Origin: Nocardia rhamnosiphila NBRC 108938
GTDB taxonomy: Bacteria > Actinomycetota > Actinomycetes > Mycobacteriales > Mycobacteriaceae
Direction: 5' to 3'
Assembly (NCBI RefSeq): GCF_000720425.1
Contig: NZ_JOAJ01000005.1
Location: forward strand, 434,001 to 498,000
Length of the DNA: 64,000 bases
Numbering within the stretch: position 1 is the first letter of the stretch; each line of letters begins with the position of its first letter. The notes under the pieces were generated by a model. It saw only the letters and a program-made list of their open reading frames with translations, ran no database searches and was not told the origin of the DNA. Of this stretch, positions 9,292 to 18,777 are shown one piece after another. The translations under genes and the position numbers were made by a program.

Positions 9292-12200
9292 ATGGCTACC
9301 GAAGGTTTCGTGCGCCGTCCCCGCATCGCCCCGCCCCGCGCTCCCGGCGGTGAGGTCGCACTGACCGCGCCCCCGGAGGTGCCGCGTGCCATCCCGGCGC
9401 CGTTGATGATGAAGATCATGCCGGTGGTCATGGTGATCGCGGTGATCGGCATGATCGCCATGATGGCGATGATGGGCCGTAACCTGCTCGCCAATCCCTT
9501 CATGATGATGTTCCCGATGATGATGATCATGTCGATGGTGGGCATGATGGCCGGGTTCCGCGGCGGTGGTGGGAAACGCGCGGTCGAGCTCAACGAGGAA
9601 CGCAAGGACTACTTCCGCTATCTCGACCAGGTGCGCCGCGATGTGCGCCGCACCGGTGGGAAACAGCTCGAATCGCTGGGCTGGAGTCATCCCGAACCCG
9701 CCGATCTGCTGTCGCTGGTGGGTACCCGCCGGATGTGGGAGCGCCGCCCCAACGACCCCGATTTCGGTCATGTGCGGGTCGGTGTGGGCAGTCATCGGCT
9801 GGCCACCAAACTCGCCCGTCCCGAGACGGGCCCGCTCGAGGATCTGGAACCGGTGTCGACCGTCGCGCTGCGCCGGTTCGTGCGTACGCATTCGGTGGTG
9901 CACCAGTTGCCGACGGCCGTCTCGCTGCGCGCCTTCCCCGCCATCAATATCGGCGGCGATCCGGCGGAGTCGCATACGCTGGTGCGCTCGATGCTCATGG
10001 AGCTGGCGACCTTCCACGGCCCCGACCATCTCGCCGTCGCCGTGGTCTGCAGTGATCCCGACGCACCGGTCTGGTCCTGGGCGAAATGGCTGCCTCATCT
10101 GCAGCACCCGGCCCAGCGCGACGGGATGGGTTCGGTCCGGATGATGTACCAGTCGCTCGGCGAACTGGAGACCGCGCTGTCGGCGGAACTGATCGAGCGT
10201 GGCCGGTTCATGCGTAATCCGCAGCCGACCCAGGGTCGGCTGCACCTGGTCGTCGTCATCGACGACGGCTACGTCAGCGGTAACGAGCGGCTGGTCGCGG
10301 AATCGGGCCTGGACTCGGTGACCGTGCTGGACCTCACCGCACCCGAGACCGGTCTCGCGGTCCGGCGCGGCCTGCAGCTGGTCTGCGCGAATTCGGAGGT
10401 CTCGGCCAAGAGCGCGGCCGGCGTCGAACGGTTCGCCGCCGCCGACGAGGTGAGTATCGCCGAGGCCGAGGCGTTCTCTCGGGCCCTGGCGCGGTATCGC
10501 CTCGCGACCGCGGCGCAGATAGTCAGCCTCGGGGAGGGCACCACGGCCGACCCCGGGCTGATGGCGTTGTTGAAGATTCCCGACGCCGCCCAGGTCGATC
10601 CCGCCCGGGTGTGGCGTCCACGTACCGCCCGGGAGCGGTTACGGGTGCCGATCGGTATCACCCCCGACGGCACTCCGGTCGAGATCGATATCAAGGAGTC
10701 CGCGGAGAACGGGATGGGCCCGCACGGCCTGTGCATCGGGGCGACCGGTTCGGGTAAATCGGAATTCCTGCGCACCCTGGTGCTCTCGCTGGTCACTACG
10801 CATTCTCCCGATGCGCTGAACCTGGTGCTGGTCGACTTCAAGGGTGGCGCGACCTTTCTGGGCCTGGACCCACTGCCCCATGTCGCGGCGGTCATCACCA
10901 ACCTGGAAGAGGAACTCTCCCTGGTCGACCGGATGAAGGACGCCTTGGCCGGTGAGATGAACCGCCGGCAGGAACTGCTGCGCTCCTCCGGTAACTACGC
11001 CAATGTCACCGATTACGAGAAGGCCCGCGCCGCCGGTGTCCCGCTGGATCCGCTGCCTGCCCTGTTCGTCGTGGTCGACGAGTTCTCCGAACTGCTCTCC
11101 CAGAAACCGGATTTCGCGGAACTCTTCGTGATGATCGGGCGCCTCGGCCGCTCGTTGCACGTGCATCTGCTGCTGGCCTCGCAGCGCCTCGAGGAGAACA
11201 AGCTGCGCGGACTGGAATCGCATCTGTCCTACCGGATCGGCCTGCGCACTTTCTCCGCCAACGAGTCCCGCGCGGTCCTGGGTATCACCGACGCCTACCA
11301 TCTGCCGAGCGTGCCCGGCTCGGGTTATCTGAAGAGCGACGCCTCCGACCCGTTGCGGTTCAACGCCAGTTACGTCTCCGGCCCGTACGAGGCGCCGCAG
11401 GGCACGGCGACCGGCGAGGACGGCAGTCCGGTCGCCCGGCAGCGTCCGGCCGTGTTCACCGCGGCGCCCGTGGATATCCCCGAGGCCGGGATCCCCGCGT
11501 CGGCGGAACCGGCTGCCGCGATCAATCCGCTGCTCGAATTGCCGCCCCCGCCGTCGGAGGTGGGTGCGGGCGCCCTGGACGGCGAGGGCGTACCGGACTC
11601 CCTGCTCGATGTCGTCGTCAAACGGCTCACCGGGCACGGCCGGCCCGCGCACGAGGTGTGGCTGCCGCCGCTGGACGAATCGCCGACGGTGGATATGCTG
11701 CTGCCCGACCCGGATTGGCGCTCCCCGGTCAACCGGCACGGCCAGCTGTGGATGCCGATCGGCGTCATCGACAAGCCCTACGAGCAGCGACGTGATGTGC
11801 TCACCATCAACCTCGCCGGTGCGCAGGGCAATGTCGCGGTGGTCGGGGGCCCGCAGTCGGGTAAATCGACCACGCTGCGCGCCATCATCATGGCCGCCGC
11901 CGCCACCCACACCCCCGAGCAGGTGCAGATCTACTGCCTGGATTTCGGTGGCGGCAGTATGGCCGGGCTGGTGGGTGTCCCGCATGTCGGTTCGGTGGCC
12001 GGCCGGTTGGACGGCGACCGGGTGCGCCGGACCATCGCCGAACTCACCTCCCTCATGCGTCAGCGCGAAGAGCGGTTCGCCGAGCAGGGCATCGAGTCGA
12101 TGGCCGAGTACCGCCGCCGTAAGTTCGCCGCCCTGCAGCAGGGCATCGCCGATCCGTTCCCCGAGGACGCCTTCGGGGACGTCTTCCTGGTGATCGACGG

Positions 12201-13347
12201 CTGGATGGCGATCCGGGAGGAGTTCGAGGTACTCGAACCGCAGATCAACGCAATTGCCGGACAAGGTCTTTCGTTCGGTATCCATCTGCTGATCGGCGCC
12301 TCGCGCTGGGCCGAGATCCGTCCGGTGGTCAAGGACCAGATCGGGACCCGGATCGAATTGCGCCTCGGTGACCCCTCCGACTCGGAGATGGGTCGCCGGG
12401 TGGCGCACCAGGTTCCGGTGGGGCGGCCCGGACGCGGTCTCACCGCCGACCATCTGCACATGCTCATCGCGCTGCCGCGACTGGATTCCGTCTCCGGGAC
12501 CGGTGATCTGGCCGAGGGGGTGACCCGGGCCCGGACCGAACTCGCGCAGCTGTATCCGAATCGCCGGGCGCCCGAGGTCCGGATGCTGCCGCTGAAGTTC
12601 GAGCGTGCCGATCTGATCGAGCAGGCCCGGTCGCGGGGCATCGAATCCGGTGCCACGAAGGTCGTGGTCGGACTCGGCGAATCCGAACTGCAGCCGCTGG
12701 TACTGGATTTCAACGCCGAACCACACTTCATGGCGTTCGCGGACGTGGAATGCGGTAAGACCACCCTGCTACGCAATATCGTCATGGGGATCACCGAGAA
12801 TTCCACCGCCGAAACGGCTCGGGTGATCATGATCGACTATCGGCGTACCATGCTCGGTGTCATCGAGGGGGACCAGCTCGCCGGATATTCCACCTCATCG
12901 CAGACCTGTGCGCCGATGATCAAGGAAGTCGCTGCCTATCTGGCCAAGCGAATTCCCGGATCCGATATCACCCCGCAGCAGTTGCGGGAGCGCAGCTGGT
13001 GGAGCGGTCCGGAGATCTACATCGTGGTCGACGACTACGATATGGTCGCCGCCGGCAGCGCCAACCCGTTCCAGCCGCTGATCGAATTCCTGCCGCAGGC
13101 CCGCGATATCGGTATGCACCTGATCGTCACCCGCCGCATCGGCGGAGTGTCCCGCGCCCTGTACGACCCGATCCTGGGCACGATGAAGAATATGTCGGTG
13201 GACACGCTGATCATGAGCGGGTCCAAGGACGAGGGCAAGCTGATCGGCGATGTGCGGCCCACCAGGCTGCCGCCGGGGCGCGGCACGCTGATCTCGCGCA
13301 GCCGCGGTATCGAGATGGTGCACATCGCCCATCTCGATCCGCTCTGA
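9292..13347 (+). CDS. eccC: Type VII secretion FtsK/SpoIIIE-type ATPase EccC (locus 1, EccCa-EccCb fusion)
   Basis: Motor ATPase of the ESX system. 1351 residues in one chain, so EccCa and EccCb are fused as in ESX-3/4/5-type loci. The N-terminus has two methionine-rich transmembrane helices (about residues 40-90). Three FtsK/SpoIIIE ATPase domains follow, with P-loops GATGSGKS (Lys489), GGPQSGKS (Lys858) and a degenerate DVECGKTT (Lys1156) in which the first Gly of the Walker A is replaced by Ala. RBS GAAGGA sits before ATG 9292. It lies 45 bases after mycP on the same strand. Very similar to the second EccC of the window (33269-37300), including an identical stretch around the first P-loop. 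Confidence 0.96.
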   Translation: MATEGFVRRPRIAPPRAPGGEVALTAPPEVPRAIPAPLMMKIMPVVMVIAVIGMIAMMAMMGRNLLANPFMMMFPMMMIMSMVGMMAGFRGGGGKRAVELNEERKDYFRYLDQVRRDVRRTGGKQLESLGWSHPEPADLLSLVGTRRMWERRPNDPDFGHVRVGVGSHRLATKLARPETGPLEDLEPVSTVALRRFVRTHSVVHQLPTAVSLRAFPAINIGGDPAESHTLVRSMLMELATFHGPDHLAVAVVCSDPDAPVWSWAKWLPHLQHPAQRDGMGSVRMMYQSLGELETALSAELIERGRFMRNPQPTQGRLHLVVVIDDGYVSGNERLVAESGLDSVTVLDLTAPETGLAVRRGLQLVCANSEVSAKSAAGVERFAAADEVSIAEAEAFSRALARYRLATAAQIVSLGEGTTADPGLMALLKIPDAAQVDPARVWRPRTARERLRVPIGITPDGTPVEIDIKESAENGMGPHGLCIGATGSGKSEFLRTLVLSLVTTHSPDALNLVLVDFKGGATFLGLDPLPHVAAVITNLEEELSLVDRMKDALAGEMNRRQELLRSSGNYANVTDYEKARAAGVPLDPLPALFVVVDEFSELLSQKPDFAELFVMIGRLGRSLHVHLLLASQRLEENKLRGLESHLSYRIGLRTFSANESRAVLGITDAYHLPSVPGSGYLKSDASDPLRFNASYVSGPYEAPQGTATGEDGSPVARQRPAVFTAAPVDIPEAGIPASAEPAAAINPLLELPPPPSEVGAGALDGEGVPDSLLDVVVKRLTGHGRPAHEVWLPPLDESPTVDMLLPDPDWRSPVNRHGQLWMPIGVIDKPYEQRRDVLTINLAGAQGNVAVVGGPQSGKSTTLRAIIMAAAATHTPEQVQIYCLDFGGGSMAGLVGVPHVGSVAGRLDGDRVRRTIAELTSLMRQREERFAEQGIESMAEYRRRKFAALQQGIADPFPEDAFGDVFLVIDGWMAIREEFEVLEPQINAIAGQGLSFGIHLLIGASRWAEIRPVVKDQIGTRIELRLGDPSDSEMGRRVAHQVPVGRPGRGLTADHLHMLIALPRLDSVSGTGDLAEGVTRARTELAQLYPNRRAPEVRMLPLKFERADLIEQARSRGIESGATKVVVGLGESELQPLVLDFNAEPHFMAFADVECGKTTLLRNIVMGITENSTAETARVIMIDYRRTMLGVIEGDQLAGYSTSSQTCAPMIKEVAAYLAKRIPGSDITPQQLRERSWWSGPEIYIVVDDYDMVAAGSANPFQPLIEFLPQARDIGMHLIVTRRIGGVSRALYDPILGTMKNMSVDTLIMSGSKDEGKLIGDVRPTRLPPGRGTLISRSRGIEMVHIAHLDPL

Positions 13348-13387
13348 CGCCGCTCCGCCCGGTTCCGGGTGCGGATTCCGCCGCGGG

Positions 13388-13999
13388 TCAGCCGGAGACC
13401 GGCAGCACGATCGGATCGCGGGCCAGCCGGGTCAGCGGCAGACCGGTCGGGATACCGAGCGTCGGACCTTCCAGCAGCCAGTCGTCGACATGCCGTTCGA
13501 ACAGCGCGCAGGAGGGGCTCGGATCGTTCGGATCGGCGACGCGGGCCAGCCGGAATCCGGCCCGCCGGTAGTAGGTGTGTAGGTCGGTATTGGTCGTCCA
13601 CGCGTCGAGCCGTACCCAGCTCCGGTCGTGCGCCCGGGCCAGTGCCGCCGCGTGCGCGAGTAGCCGCCGTCCGACGCCGGACCCCGCGAAGCGGAGATCC
13701 ACGATCAGATAGTGCACGATGAGCGCGTCCGCCAATTCGGCGCCGGTCCACAATTCCCGATCGGCGCGGTCGTTGACCGTGATCGTCCCCGCCGGTTCAC
13801 CGTTCACCTCGGCTATCCAGGTTTCCCACGCGGCCACCGACCGGGCCACGGCACGCGCGAAGTAGTCGATCGACAATCCGGACGCCTCGGTCGACCATTG
13901 GTCCGAGCCGCGGGCGGCCAGCCAGGACGAGCGTTGTAGCCGCAGGCGGCGGATCAGGTCCAGGTCATCGAGGTCGGCCGGCCGAATCTGCACCGTCAT
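13388..13999 (-). CDS. GNAT-family N-acetyltransferase
   Basis: Acetyl-CoA-dependent N-acyltransferase of unknown substrate, 203 residues. The acetyl-CoA pyrophosphate-binding motif is visible (FAGSGVGRRLLAHAA), followed by the typical LDAWTTN...YYRRAGF block. It starts three bases after the stop of the GntR regulator gene on the same strand, so the two form an operon, and the enzyme is probably produced under that regulator. It is convergent with eccC (40 bases apart) and there is no direct sign that it serves the ESX system. Confidence 0.85.
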   Translation of the reverse strand: MTVQIRPADLDDLDLIRRLRLQRSSWLAARGSDQWSTEASGLSIDYFARAVARSVAAWETWIAEVNGEPAGTITVNDRADRELWTGAELADALIVHYLIVDLRFAGSGVGRRLLAHAAALARAHDRSWVRLDAWTTNTDLHTYYRRAGFRLARVADPNDPSPSCALFERHVDDWLLEGPTLGIPTGLPLTRLARDPIVLPVSG

Positions 14000-14002
14000 G
14001 AG

Positions 14003-14809
14003 CTAGAACCATATCTCGGACCGATCGGTCTGATCCAGTACGCCACGGATCACCGCTATCCCGGCCGAATCGCCGAGTTCGTAGGCCAGCCGATTGCTCG
14101 CCGCGATGGAACGATTACGGGTCACCCGGGTGACCCGGTCGTGGTTCGCCCCGATCCGCAGATGATCCAGTAGCACAGTGCCCATGGCCACACCGAGCAC
14201 CGCGGCCTCCTCGGTGTTCGCCGGACGCGCGACCAGCGAATCCCGGTGCGCGGTCTCGCCCTGCCCGCGTTCGGCCAGCCGGCGCGTGGTGCCCTCGGGA
14301 ATATCGTGCGGTGAATCCAACCCGGTGGCCTCGGCCAGATCCCGGGGATAGAAGCTCACCTCCCACGACCACGGTTCGTTGTCCAGGTACTGCACGACGG
14401 TCCGGGCCACCACCCACGAATCCACCGGAATACCGAGCCACTGCGCGACACGCTCGTCCGCCGGTTCCATGCGCGCGCTGAATTCCTTGGTGGGCACCCG
14501 GCCCGCGGCGCGCGCGATCTCGGAGAAGATATCGTGGGCGGCCCGCGGCCGATCCGGGCGGATATGGTCGGTGACCACCGATTCCAGCACTTCGCGGCTG
14601 CGGATGATGGTGCCTCGGGAAGTAGCCGTATAGACGAGATTCTCGGTGACCAGCACCTGGATCGCATTACGTGCGGTGGTGAGTGAAACCTGCATCTGCT
14701 CGGCCAATTCGGCGTGACTGGGCAGGCGTTCCCCCGGTTGCCACTTGCCGGCTCGTATCTCCTCGCGGAGGTGGTCCGCGATCCGTCGATACGTCGGACC
14801 GTCCGCCAT
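14003..14809 (-). CDS. GntR-family (HutC/UTRA) transcriptional regulator
   Basis: DNA-binding regulator, 268 residues. The N-terminal winged helix-turn-helix (about residues 5-70; YRRIADHLREEIRAGKWQPG, then LPSHAELAEQM) is followed by a UTRA effector-binding domain (about 95-250), the HutC subfamily layout. ATG 14809 follows GAGGAGCACG. It is divergent from the DUF4254-like gene and heads an operon with the GNAT gene, so self-regulation and control of the divergent gene are likely; the effector is unknown. Confidence 0.9.
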   Translation of the reverse strand: MADGPTYRRIADHLREEIRAGKWQPGERLPSHAELAEQMQVSLTTARNAIQVLVTENLVYTATSRGTIIRSREVLESVVTDHIRPDRPRAAHDIFSEIARAAGRVPTKEFSARMEPADERVAQWLGIPVDSWVVARTVVQYLDNEPWSWEVSFYPRDLAEATGLDSPHDIPEGTTRRLAERGQGETAHRDSLVARPANTEEAAVLGVAMGTVLLDHLRIGANHDRVTRVTRNRSIAASNRLAYELGDSAGIAVIRGVLDQTDRSEIWF

Positions 14810-14876
14810 CGTGCTCCTCGGGTGGTCGCCAGGTAACGAAGTGTACGCTTTTCGTGTCCAGGGGGGCCTGTATCGC

Positions 14877-14904
14877 TTGACAGTAGCCTTCGGCGGTTTA
14901 TTGT
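14877..14904 (+). promoter_or_regulatory. Sigma-70-type promoter for the DUF4254-like gene
   Basis: A perfect -35 TTGACA (14877-14882), a 16-base spacer and a -10 TATTGT (14899-14904) point toward the gene starting at 14954. It lies in the region shared with the divergent gntR gene, where the GntR protein probably binds. Confidence 0.6.
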
Positions 14905-14953
14905 AATCAACGTACTGACCCGGTGTTGTGCGGCGATGAACGGCGAGGCAACC

Positions 14954-15478
14954 GTGACAGGTTCGGATACAACAGTCGTAATGGCTCTTCCCGGCGCCCA
15001 GCGCGGCGCTGATCCCTTGGCGCAGAGCGGGTCTCCCGGTCTGCCGAATTCGGACCTACTGGTGCGCGCCGCGCGCGGACACCGGGTCGTCGGGGGTCAG
15101 CTGCTCTGGTACGCCCGCGATTTAGCGGTACTCCACGAGCGCAGATTGGTGGGCCGCGGCGGTTCCATCGTCACCGATCCCGACCGGCTGGTCGAGATCG
15201 ACCGGCGCCGGATGGAATTGGTGCTGGCCATCGATGATTGGGTGGGGCGCAATGTCCCGCAGCACCGGCTCGGTGTCACTCTGCACACCGAAACCGTCGG
15301 CGCGATCATCGATCGGCTCGCCGAATCCGCGGTCCGCGCGCACCACGCGTTGATGACCCTGGACGCGGACGACGAACTCCTGCACAGCGCCTGGCATCAT
15401 CTGGCCGAACTGGCCGATGCCTACGACGCGCTGGTCGGCGATGTGCTGGCCGGAAGGCGCAGGTTGCCGGAGTGGTGA
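14954..15478 (+). CDS. DUF4254-like protein of unknown function
   Basis: About 174 residues, soluble, strongly helical, with no signal peptide or membrane segment. The pattern of the central part (LAVLHERR...VEIDRRRMELVLAIDDWV...HTETVGAIIDRLAE, then WHHLAELADAYDALVGDVLAG) resembles DUF4254 proteins of actinobacteria, but I assign this from memory of the family pattern. I chose GTG 14954 because GAGG lies five bases upstream; ATG 14936 is in frame but lacks a ribosome-binding site. It is divergent from gntR and convergent with the EspI-like gene. Confidence 0.6.
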   Translation: MTGSDTTVVMALPGAQRGADPLAQSGSPGLPNSDLLVRAARGHRVVGGQLLWYARDLAVLHERRLVGRGGSIVTDPDRLVEIDRRRMELVLAIDDWVGRNVPQHRLGVTLHTETVGAIIDRLAESAVRAHHALMTLDADDELLHSAWHHLAELADAYDALVGDVLAGRRRLPEW

Positions 15479-15548
15479 CGCCCCGGGCCGGTCGCCGCCA
15501 CGGCCGGCTCCGGGGTCCACCGCGCGGTACCGGGTCCGAGCGCGGGGC

Positions 15549-18017
15549 TCAACCGCCCTGATGCGGCTGGTAGCTCTGCGTGAAATCGTCGGCCACGGTC
15601 GCCGCCAATTCCACGTAGGCCCGCTTGGTCTCCTTCTTCAACCGCGGCAGGTCGATTTCGGCGCCCTCGGACATATGCGGGTCGAACGGGATCATATGCA
15701 CCGCCCGGCAGCGCGACAGGAAGTACTGCCGCAGCTGCTGCACATCGATGTTCGGCGTACCGTCGCGCGGCGAGTTGATCACCACCACCGCGTTCTGCAC
15801 CAGATGGTGGTAGCCGTGCAGCGACAACCAGTCCAGGGTGGCCGACGCGCTCTGCGCGCCGTCGATCGCGGTGGGGGAGATGAGCACCAGCGAATGAGCC
15901 AGTTGCAGGACGCCCGCCATCGCCGAATGCATCAGACCGGTACCGCAGTCGGTGAGGATGATGTTGTAGAACCGCTGCAGGATCCGGGCCACCGCGCGGT
16001 ACTCGTCTTCGTTGAACGCCTCCGATGCGGCCGGATCACGTTCGCTGGCCAGCACTTCCAGGCGGCTGGTCGCCTGTGAGGTGTGCCGCCGGACATCGGA
16101 ATACCGTTCGATGGCCGGATCGAGCAGCAGATCCCGGACCGTGGACCGCGTCTGCAGGGGGACGCGCTGCGACAGCGTGCCGAAGTCGGGGTTGGCGTCC
16201 ACCGCGATCACCCGGTCCCCGCGGATCGAGGCGAAGGTCGAGCCGAGACCGATGGTGGTGGTGGTCTTACCGACACCGCCCTTGAGGGAGAGCACGGCGA
16301 TCCGATAGTCGCCGCGCACCGGTTGCCGGATCCGCGCGACCAGCTCCTGCAGCCGCCGTTCCTCGGCGGACATACCGGGATTGATCCGGCCGCCGGACGC
16401 GTGGTGTACCACTTTGCGCCAGCCCTGGCCGGAGGCCTTCTTCGCGCGGCGGACCGAGACGTCGTCGAGGGACGGCGCACCCGGCCCCGGCGCGCCGAAT
16501 CGCGCCGGGTTCTGCTGCCACTGCTGCGGGGGCGGCCCGCCCTGTTGCTGCCAGGCCGGCGCGCCACCGTGCTGCTGCGGAGGTGCGGACTGCTGCTGCC
16601 ACTGCGGGGGCGCGGGGTTGTACTGGGCCGGGGCCGGGCCGGGGGCCTGCGGCGGCGGTCCCGGTTGCTGCCATTGCTGCCGTGGGCCCGGAGCCTGGGG
16701 CGCCGGCGGGAGCGGCTGCCGCGGCCGGTTCGGTTCGGGGGCGTGCCACTGGGCGCCTTCGGCGGGAACAGGAGCTTCGGGCGCCCGCCACTGCGGGTTG
16801 CCGCGATCCGGCGCCGGCGCCGAACGCTCCGGCCACGCCTGGTCACCGAGCTCGCCGGTCCCGCCGTGGTGCGGCGGGGGAGCGCTCTCCGGCGCGCGCG
16901 GCCCGTCGTCGGCGGGCCCGGTGCGCGGGGCCGGCGCGGCGGTGTGCTCCGGAGCCCGGAAGGGATCCGGCGTCGGGAAGGGCTGCGGTGCCGGGGCGGC
17001 CTCCGGTACCGGGGAGGGTTCCGGAGCGGTGAAGGTATCGGGCGCAGTGAACGAATCCGGGGCGGGCGCCGGCGCATCGGCCGGACCGGGGAAGGCGGGC
17101 GCGGACGATTCGGCGGAAGACACAGGCTCGCCGGCGGTCCCCGCGTCGCTGGCGGCCTCGGAGGGAGACGGCGGCAGATCGGGAAGGCGCCGCAACGGCT
17201 GCTGCGGCACCGCCCCCTCGTCGGGGCGCGAAGTGTCGGCGGGTGGATCCGGCAGCGGCGGGGGCGGCGGTAGCAGCGGCGGTTGGGTGGCGGCCGGCGC
17301 GGCAGGTCCGGCCGCACCGCCGGCCCACTCGTCCGCGCCGGTGGGTCGCGGCTCGGGCGCCGGATGCGGCGGGATCGGATGGTGTGGGCGTAACCGGTCG
17401 AACTCCGGCGCCGGCTCGCCCGGTTGCCGAACCGGCAGCTCCGGTGGATCGGTCGCCGGGGCGCGGAAAGCATTCGGTGCCGCCGTGGGCGCCGGCGCGC
17501 CGTCCGGACCCCATTGCGGTCCCGGGCCGGGTGCGGGCGGAGCCGGCACGTCGGGCCGGTCGGCGGGCGGGTACGGCGCCGGCATGCCCTGCTCGGCCTG
17601 CTGGGACGGGTCGGCGCCGGCATGACGTGCCGATTCGGCGCCCTCCGGCCGGGGCGTGGCCCACTCGTGCCGGCCGGTCGCCTCGGCCCAATTGTTGCGC
17701 TGGGCGGGGCGGGGGCCGGTGTTGTTCGGGAGGAGCTCCCCGACGCGTTCCTCGAGTGACGGCTGGTCCTTGTTCTTGTTCCGGAACCAGCCCTTACCCT
17801 TTTTCTTGTCGCTCTCGGCGGCACGGTCCTCGTCGCGGCCGCGGCGGGCGAAGAAACCGTCCGGCGGTTCGGGGGTCTCGGGAATGACCTCGTCCTGGGG
17901 CAGATTCTGGACCGGCGGCGGCTCGTAGTTGCGAAAATTCCCCTCGCCGACCCCGGTGACCTCGGTATCGGCCAGCCATGGTGGCAGCATGGGGAGGCCG
18001 TCGTTGCTGCGGCTCAC
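15549..18017 (-). CDS. EspI-like proline-rich MinD/ParA-type ATPase (ESX-associated)
   Basis: 822 residues. About residues 1-540 are low-complexity, rich in Pro, Ala, Gln and Gly, with charged patches. The C-terminal part is a MinD/ParA-like P-loop ATPase with the deviant Walker A LKGGVGKTTT (around residue 580), the following VIAVDANPDFGTL block and a later IILTDCGTGLM segment. This build matches EspI (Rv3876) of mycobacterial ESX-1. GTG 18017 follows CAGGAGGGGACCG. It is separated from eccC by three genes, is on the opposite strand from infA, and probably belongs functionally to ESX locus 1. The family assignment is good; the role is inferred. Confidence 0.85.
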   Translation of the reverse strand: MSRSNDGLPMLPPWLADTEVTGVGEGNFRNYEPPPVQNLPQDEVIPETPEPPDGFFARRGRDEDRAAESDKKKGKGWFRNKNKDQPSLEERVGELLPNNTGPRPAQRNNWAEATGRHEWATPRPEGAESARHAGADPSQQAEQGMPAPYPPADRPDVPAPPAPGPGPQWGPDGAPAPTAAPNAFRAPATDPPELPVRQPGEPAPEFDRLRPHHPIPPHPAPEPRPTGADEWAGGAAGPAAPAATQPPLLPPPPPLPDPPADTSRPDEGAVPQQPLRRLPDLPPSPSEAASDAGTAGEPVSSAESSAPAFPGPADAPAPAPDSFTAPDTFTAPEPSPVPEAAPAPQPFPTPDPFRAPEHTAAPAPRTGPADDGPRAPESAPPPHHGGTGELGDQAWPERSAPAPDRGNPQWRAPEAPVPAEGAQWHAPEPNRPRQPLPPAPQAPGPRQQWQQPGPPPQAPGPAPAQYNPAPPQWQQQSAPPQQHGGAPAWQQQGGPPPQQWQQNPARFGAPGPGAPSLDDVSVRRAKKASGQGWRKVVHHASGGRINPGMSAEERRLQELVARIRQPVRGDYRIAVLSLKGGVGKTTTTIGLGSTFASIRGDRVIAVDANPDFGTLSQRVPLQTRSTVRDLLLDPAIERYSDVRRHTSQATSRLEVLASERDPAASEAFNEDEYRAVARILQRFYNIILTDCGTGLMHSAMAGVLQLAHSLVLISPTAIDGAQSASATLDWLSLHGYHHLVQNAVVVINSPRDGTPNIDVQQLRQYFLSRCRAVHMIPFDPHMSEGAEIDLPRLKKETKRAYVELAATVADDFTQSYQPHQGG

Positions 18018-18138
18018 CGGTCCCCTCCTGGAGTGGTCGACCTCGGACTGCGGCCAGTTTACGCGACAACCACCCTTGCACTCAGTGCCGGGGAGCCGGG
18101 TCCGGGGTTGTGACGCGCCTCGCGGAGAGTACCCCTTT

Positions 18139-18167
18139 TTGCCCGATCACATACCTACCGGTAAGCT
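18139..18167 (+). promoter_or_regulatory. Promoter of the infA-rpoA operon
   Basis: -35 TTGCCC (18139-18144), a 17-base spacer and -10 TAAGCT (18162-18167) precede infA, predicting a leader of about 160 nucleotides. This is the only good promoter-like pair I see in the 318 bases between the EspI-like gene and infA. Confidence 0.55.
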
Positions 18168-18335
18168 GACCAGGCGGTGTATCAAAGCGCCGCCTGTTCG
18201 TGTGCGATCGGTTGTCGTGTTCGCCGTTGTACACGGTGTGCCGTTCCCGCGGTCGCACCGGTGTGCGCCGGCCGGTCCCGCGGGCAGTACCAGGGCAATC
18301 AGACCAGGTTGAGTGTAACCGGGATCGCGGAGGAT

Positions 18336-18557
18336 ATGGCGAAGAAAGACGGGGCCATCGAGGTCGAGGGGCGGGTTGTCGAGCCGTTGCCGAATGCGAT
18401 GTTCCGGATCGAGCTCGAGAACGGGCACAAGGTCCTCGCGCATATCAGCGGCAAGATGCGTCAGCACTACATCCGCATCCTGCCGGAGGACCGGGTCGTC
18501 GTCGAGCTGTCGCCGTACGACCTGTCCCGCGGTCGGATCGTCTACCGCTACAAGTGA
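18336..18557 (+). CDS. infA: Translation initiation factor IF-1
   Basis: 73-residue S1/OB-fold factor that binds the ribosomal A site during initiation. The sequence is near-invariant for actinobacteria (starts [14 protein letters not shown]; contains [15 protein letters not shown]; ends RGRIVYRYK). ATG 18336 follows GGAGG. An upstream in-frame extension is open but not conserved in the family. First gene of the alpha ribosomal operon. Confidence 0.98.
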
Positions 18558-18589
18558 ACGAGTGGGCCCCGGCTCGCTCCCCGAGATTT

Positions 18590-18639
18590 CCCCGGTCGTA
18601 CCCGACCGGGGTCAACTGTGTCCACACCCGTAGGTGTGG
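18590..18639 (+). other. Two hairpins in the infA-rpmJ intergenic leader
   Basis: Two perfect short stem-loops lie in the 106-base gap: a 9-bp stem with a 4-base loop (18590-18598 with 18603-18611) and a 7-bp stem with a 4-base loop (18622-18628 with 18633-18639). Neither is followed by a T tract. They may be RNA-processing or attenuation elements; the function is unknown. Confidence 0.4.
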
Positions 18640-18663
18640 GCCGCTACGAAAGATTGGACGGAC

Positions 18664-18777
18664 GTGAAGGTTCAGCCGAGCGTCAAGAAGATCTGCGAGA
18701 AGTGCAAGGTGATCCGGCGTAACGGCCGGGTCATGGTGATCTGCGACAACCTGCGGCACAAGCAGCGGCAGGGCTGA
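18664..18777 (+). CDS. rpmJ: 50S ribosomal protein L36 (zinc-binding form)
   Basis: 37 residues from GTG 18664. The zinc ligands Cys11, Cys14, Cys27 and His32 are all present, so this is the zinc-containing form rather than the zinc-free paralogue induced by zinc starvation. It sits between infA and rpsM as in other actinobacteria. This gene is short enough to be missed by length filters. Confidence 0.97.
   Translation: MKVQPSVKKICEKCKVIRRNGRVMVICDNLRHKQRQG

Noticed and set aside
9412..9556. Methionine-dense membrane segment of EccC as a metal-binding oddity
   Set aside because: Both EccC copies have it, and EccC/FtsK-type T7SS proteins of actinobacteria commonly show Met-rich helices; likely a family trait.
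10639..12726. Very long open frame antisense to eccC (695 codons), and similar ones antisense to the other ESX genes, the permease and the POT transporter
   Set aside because: High-GC shadow frames: rich in Arg, Gly, His and Gln, no domains, no ribosome-binding sites, and the opposite strand encodes well-recognised proteins.
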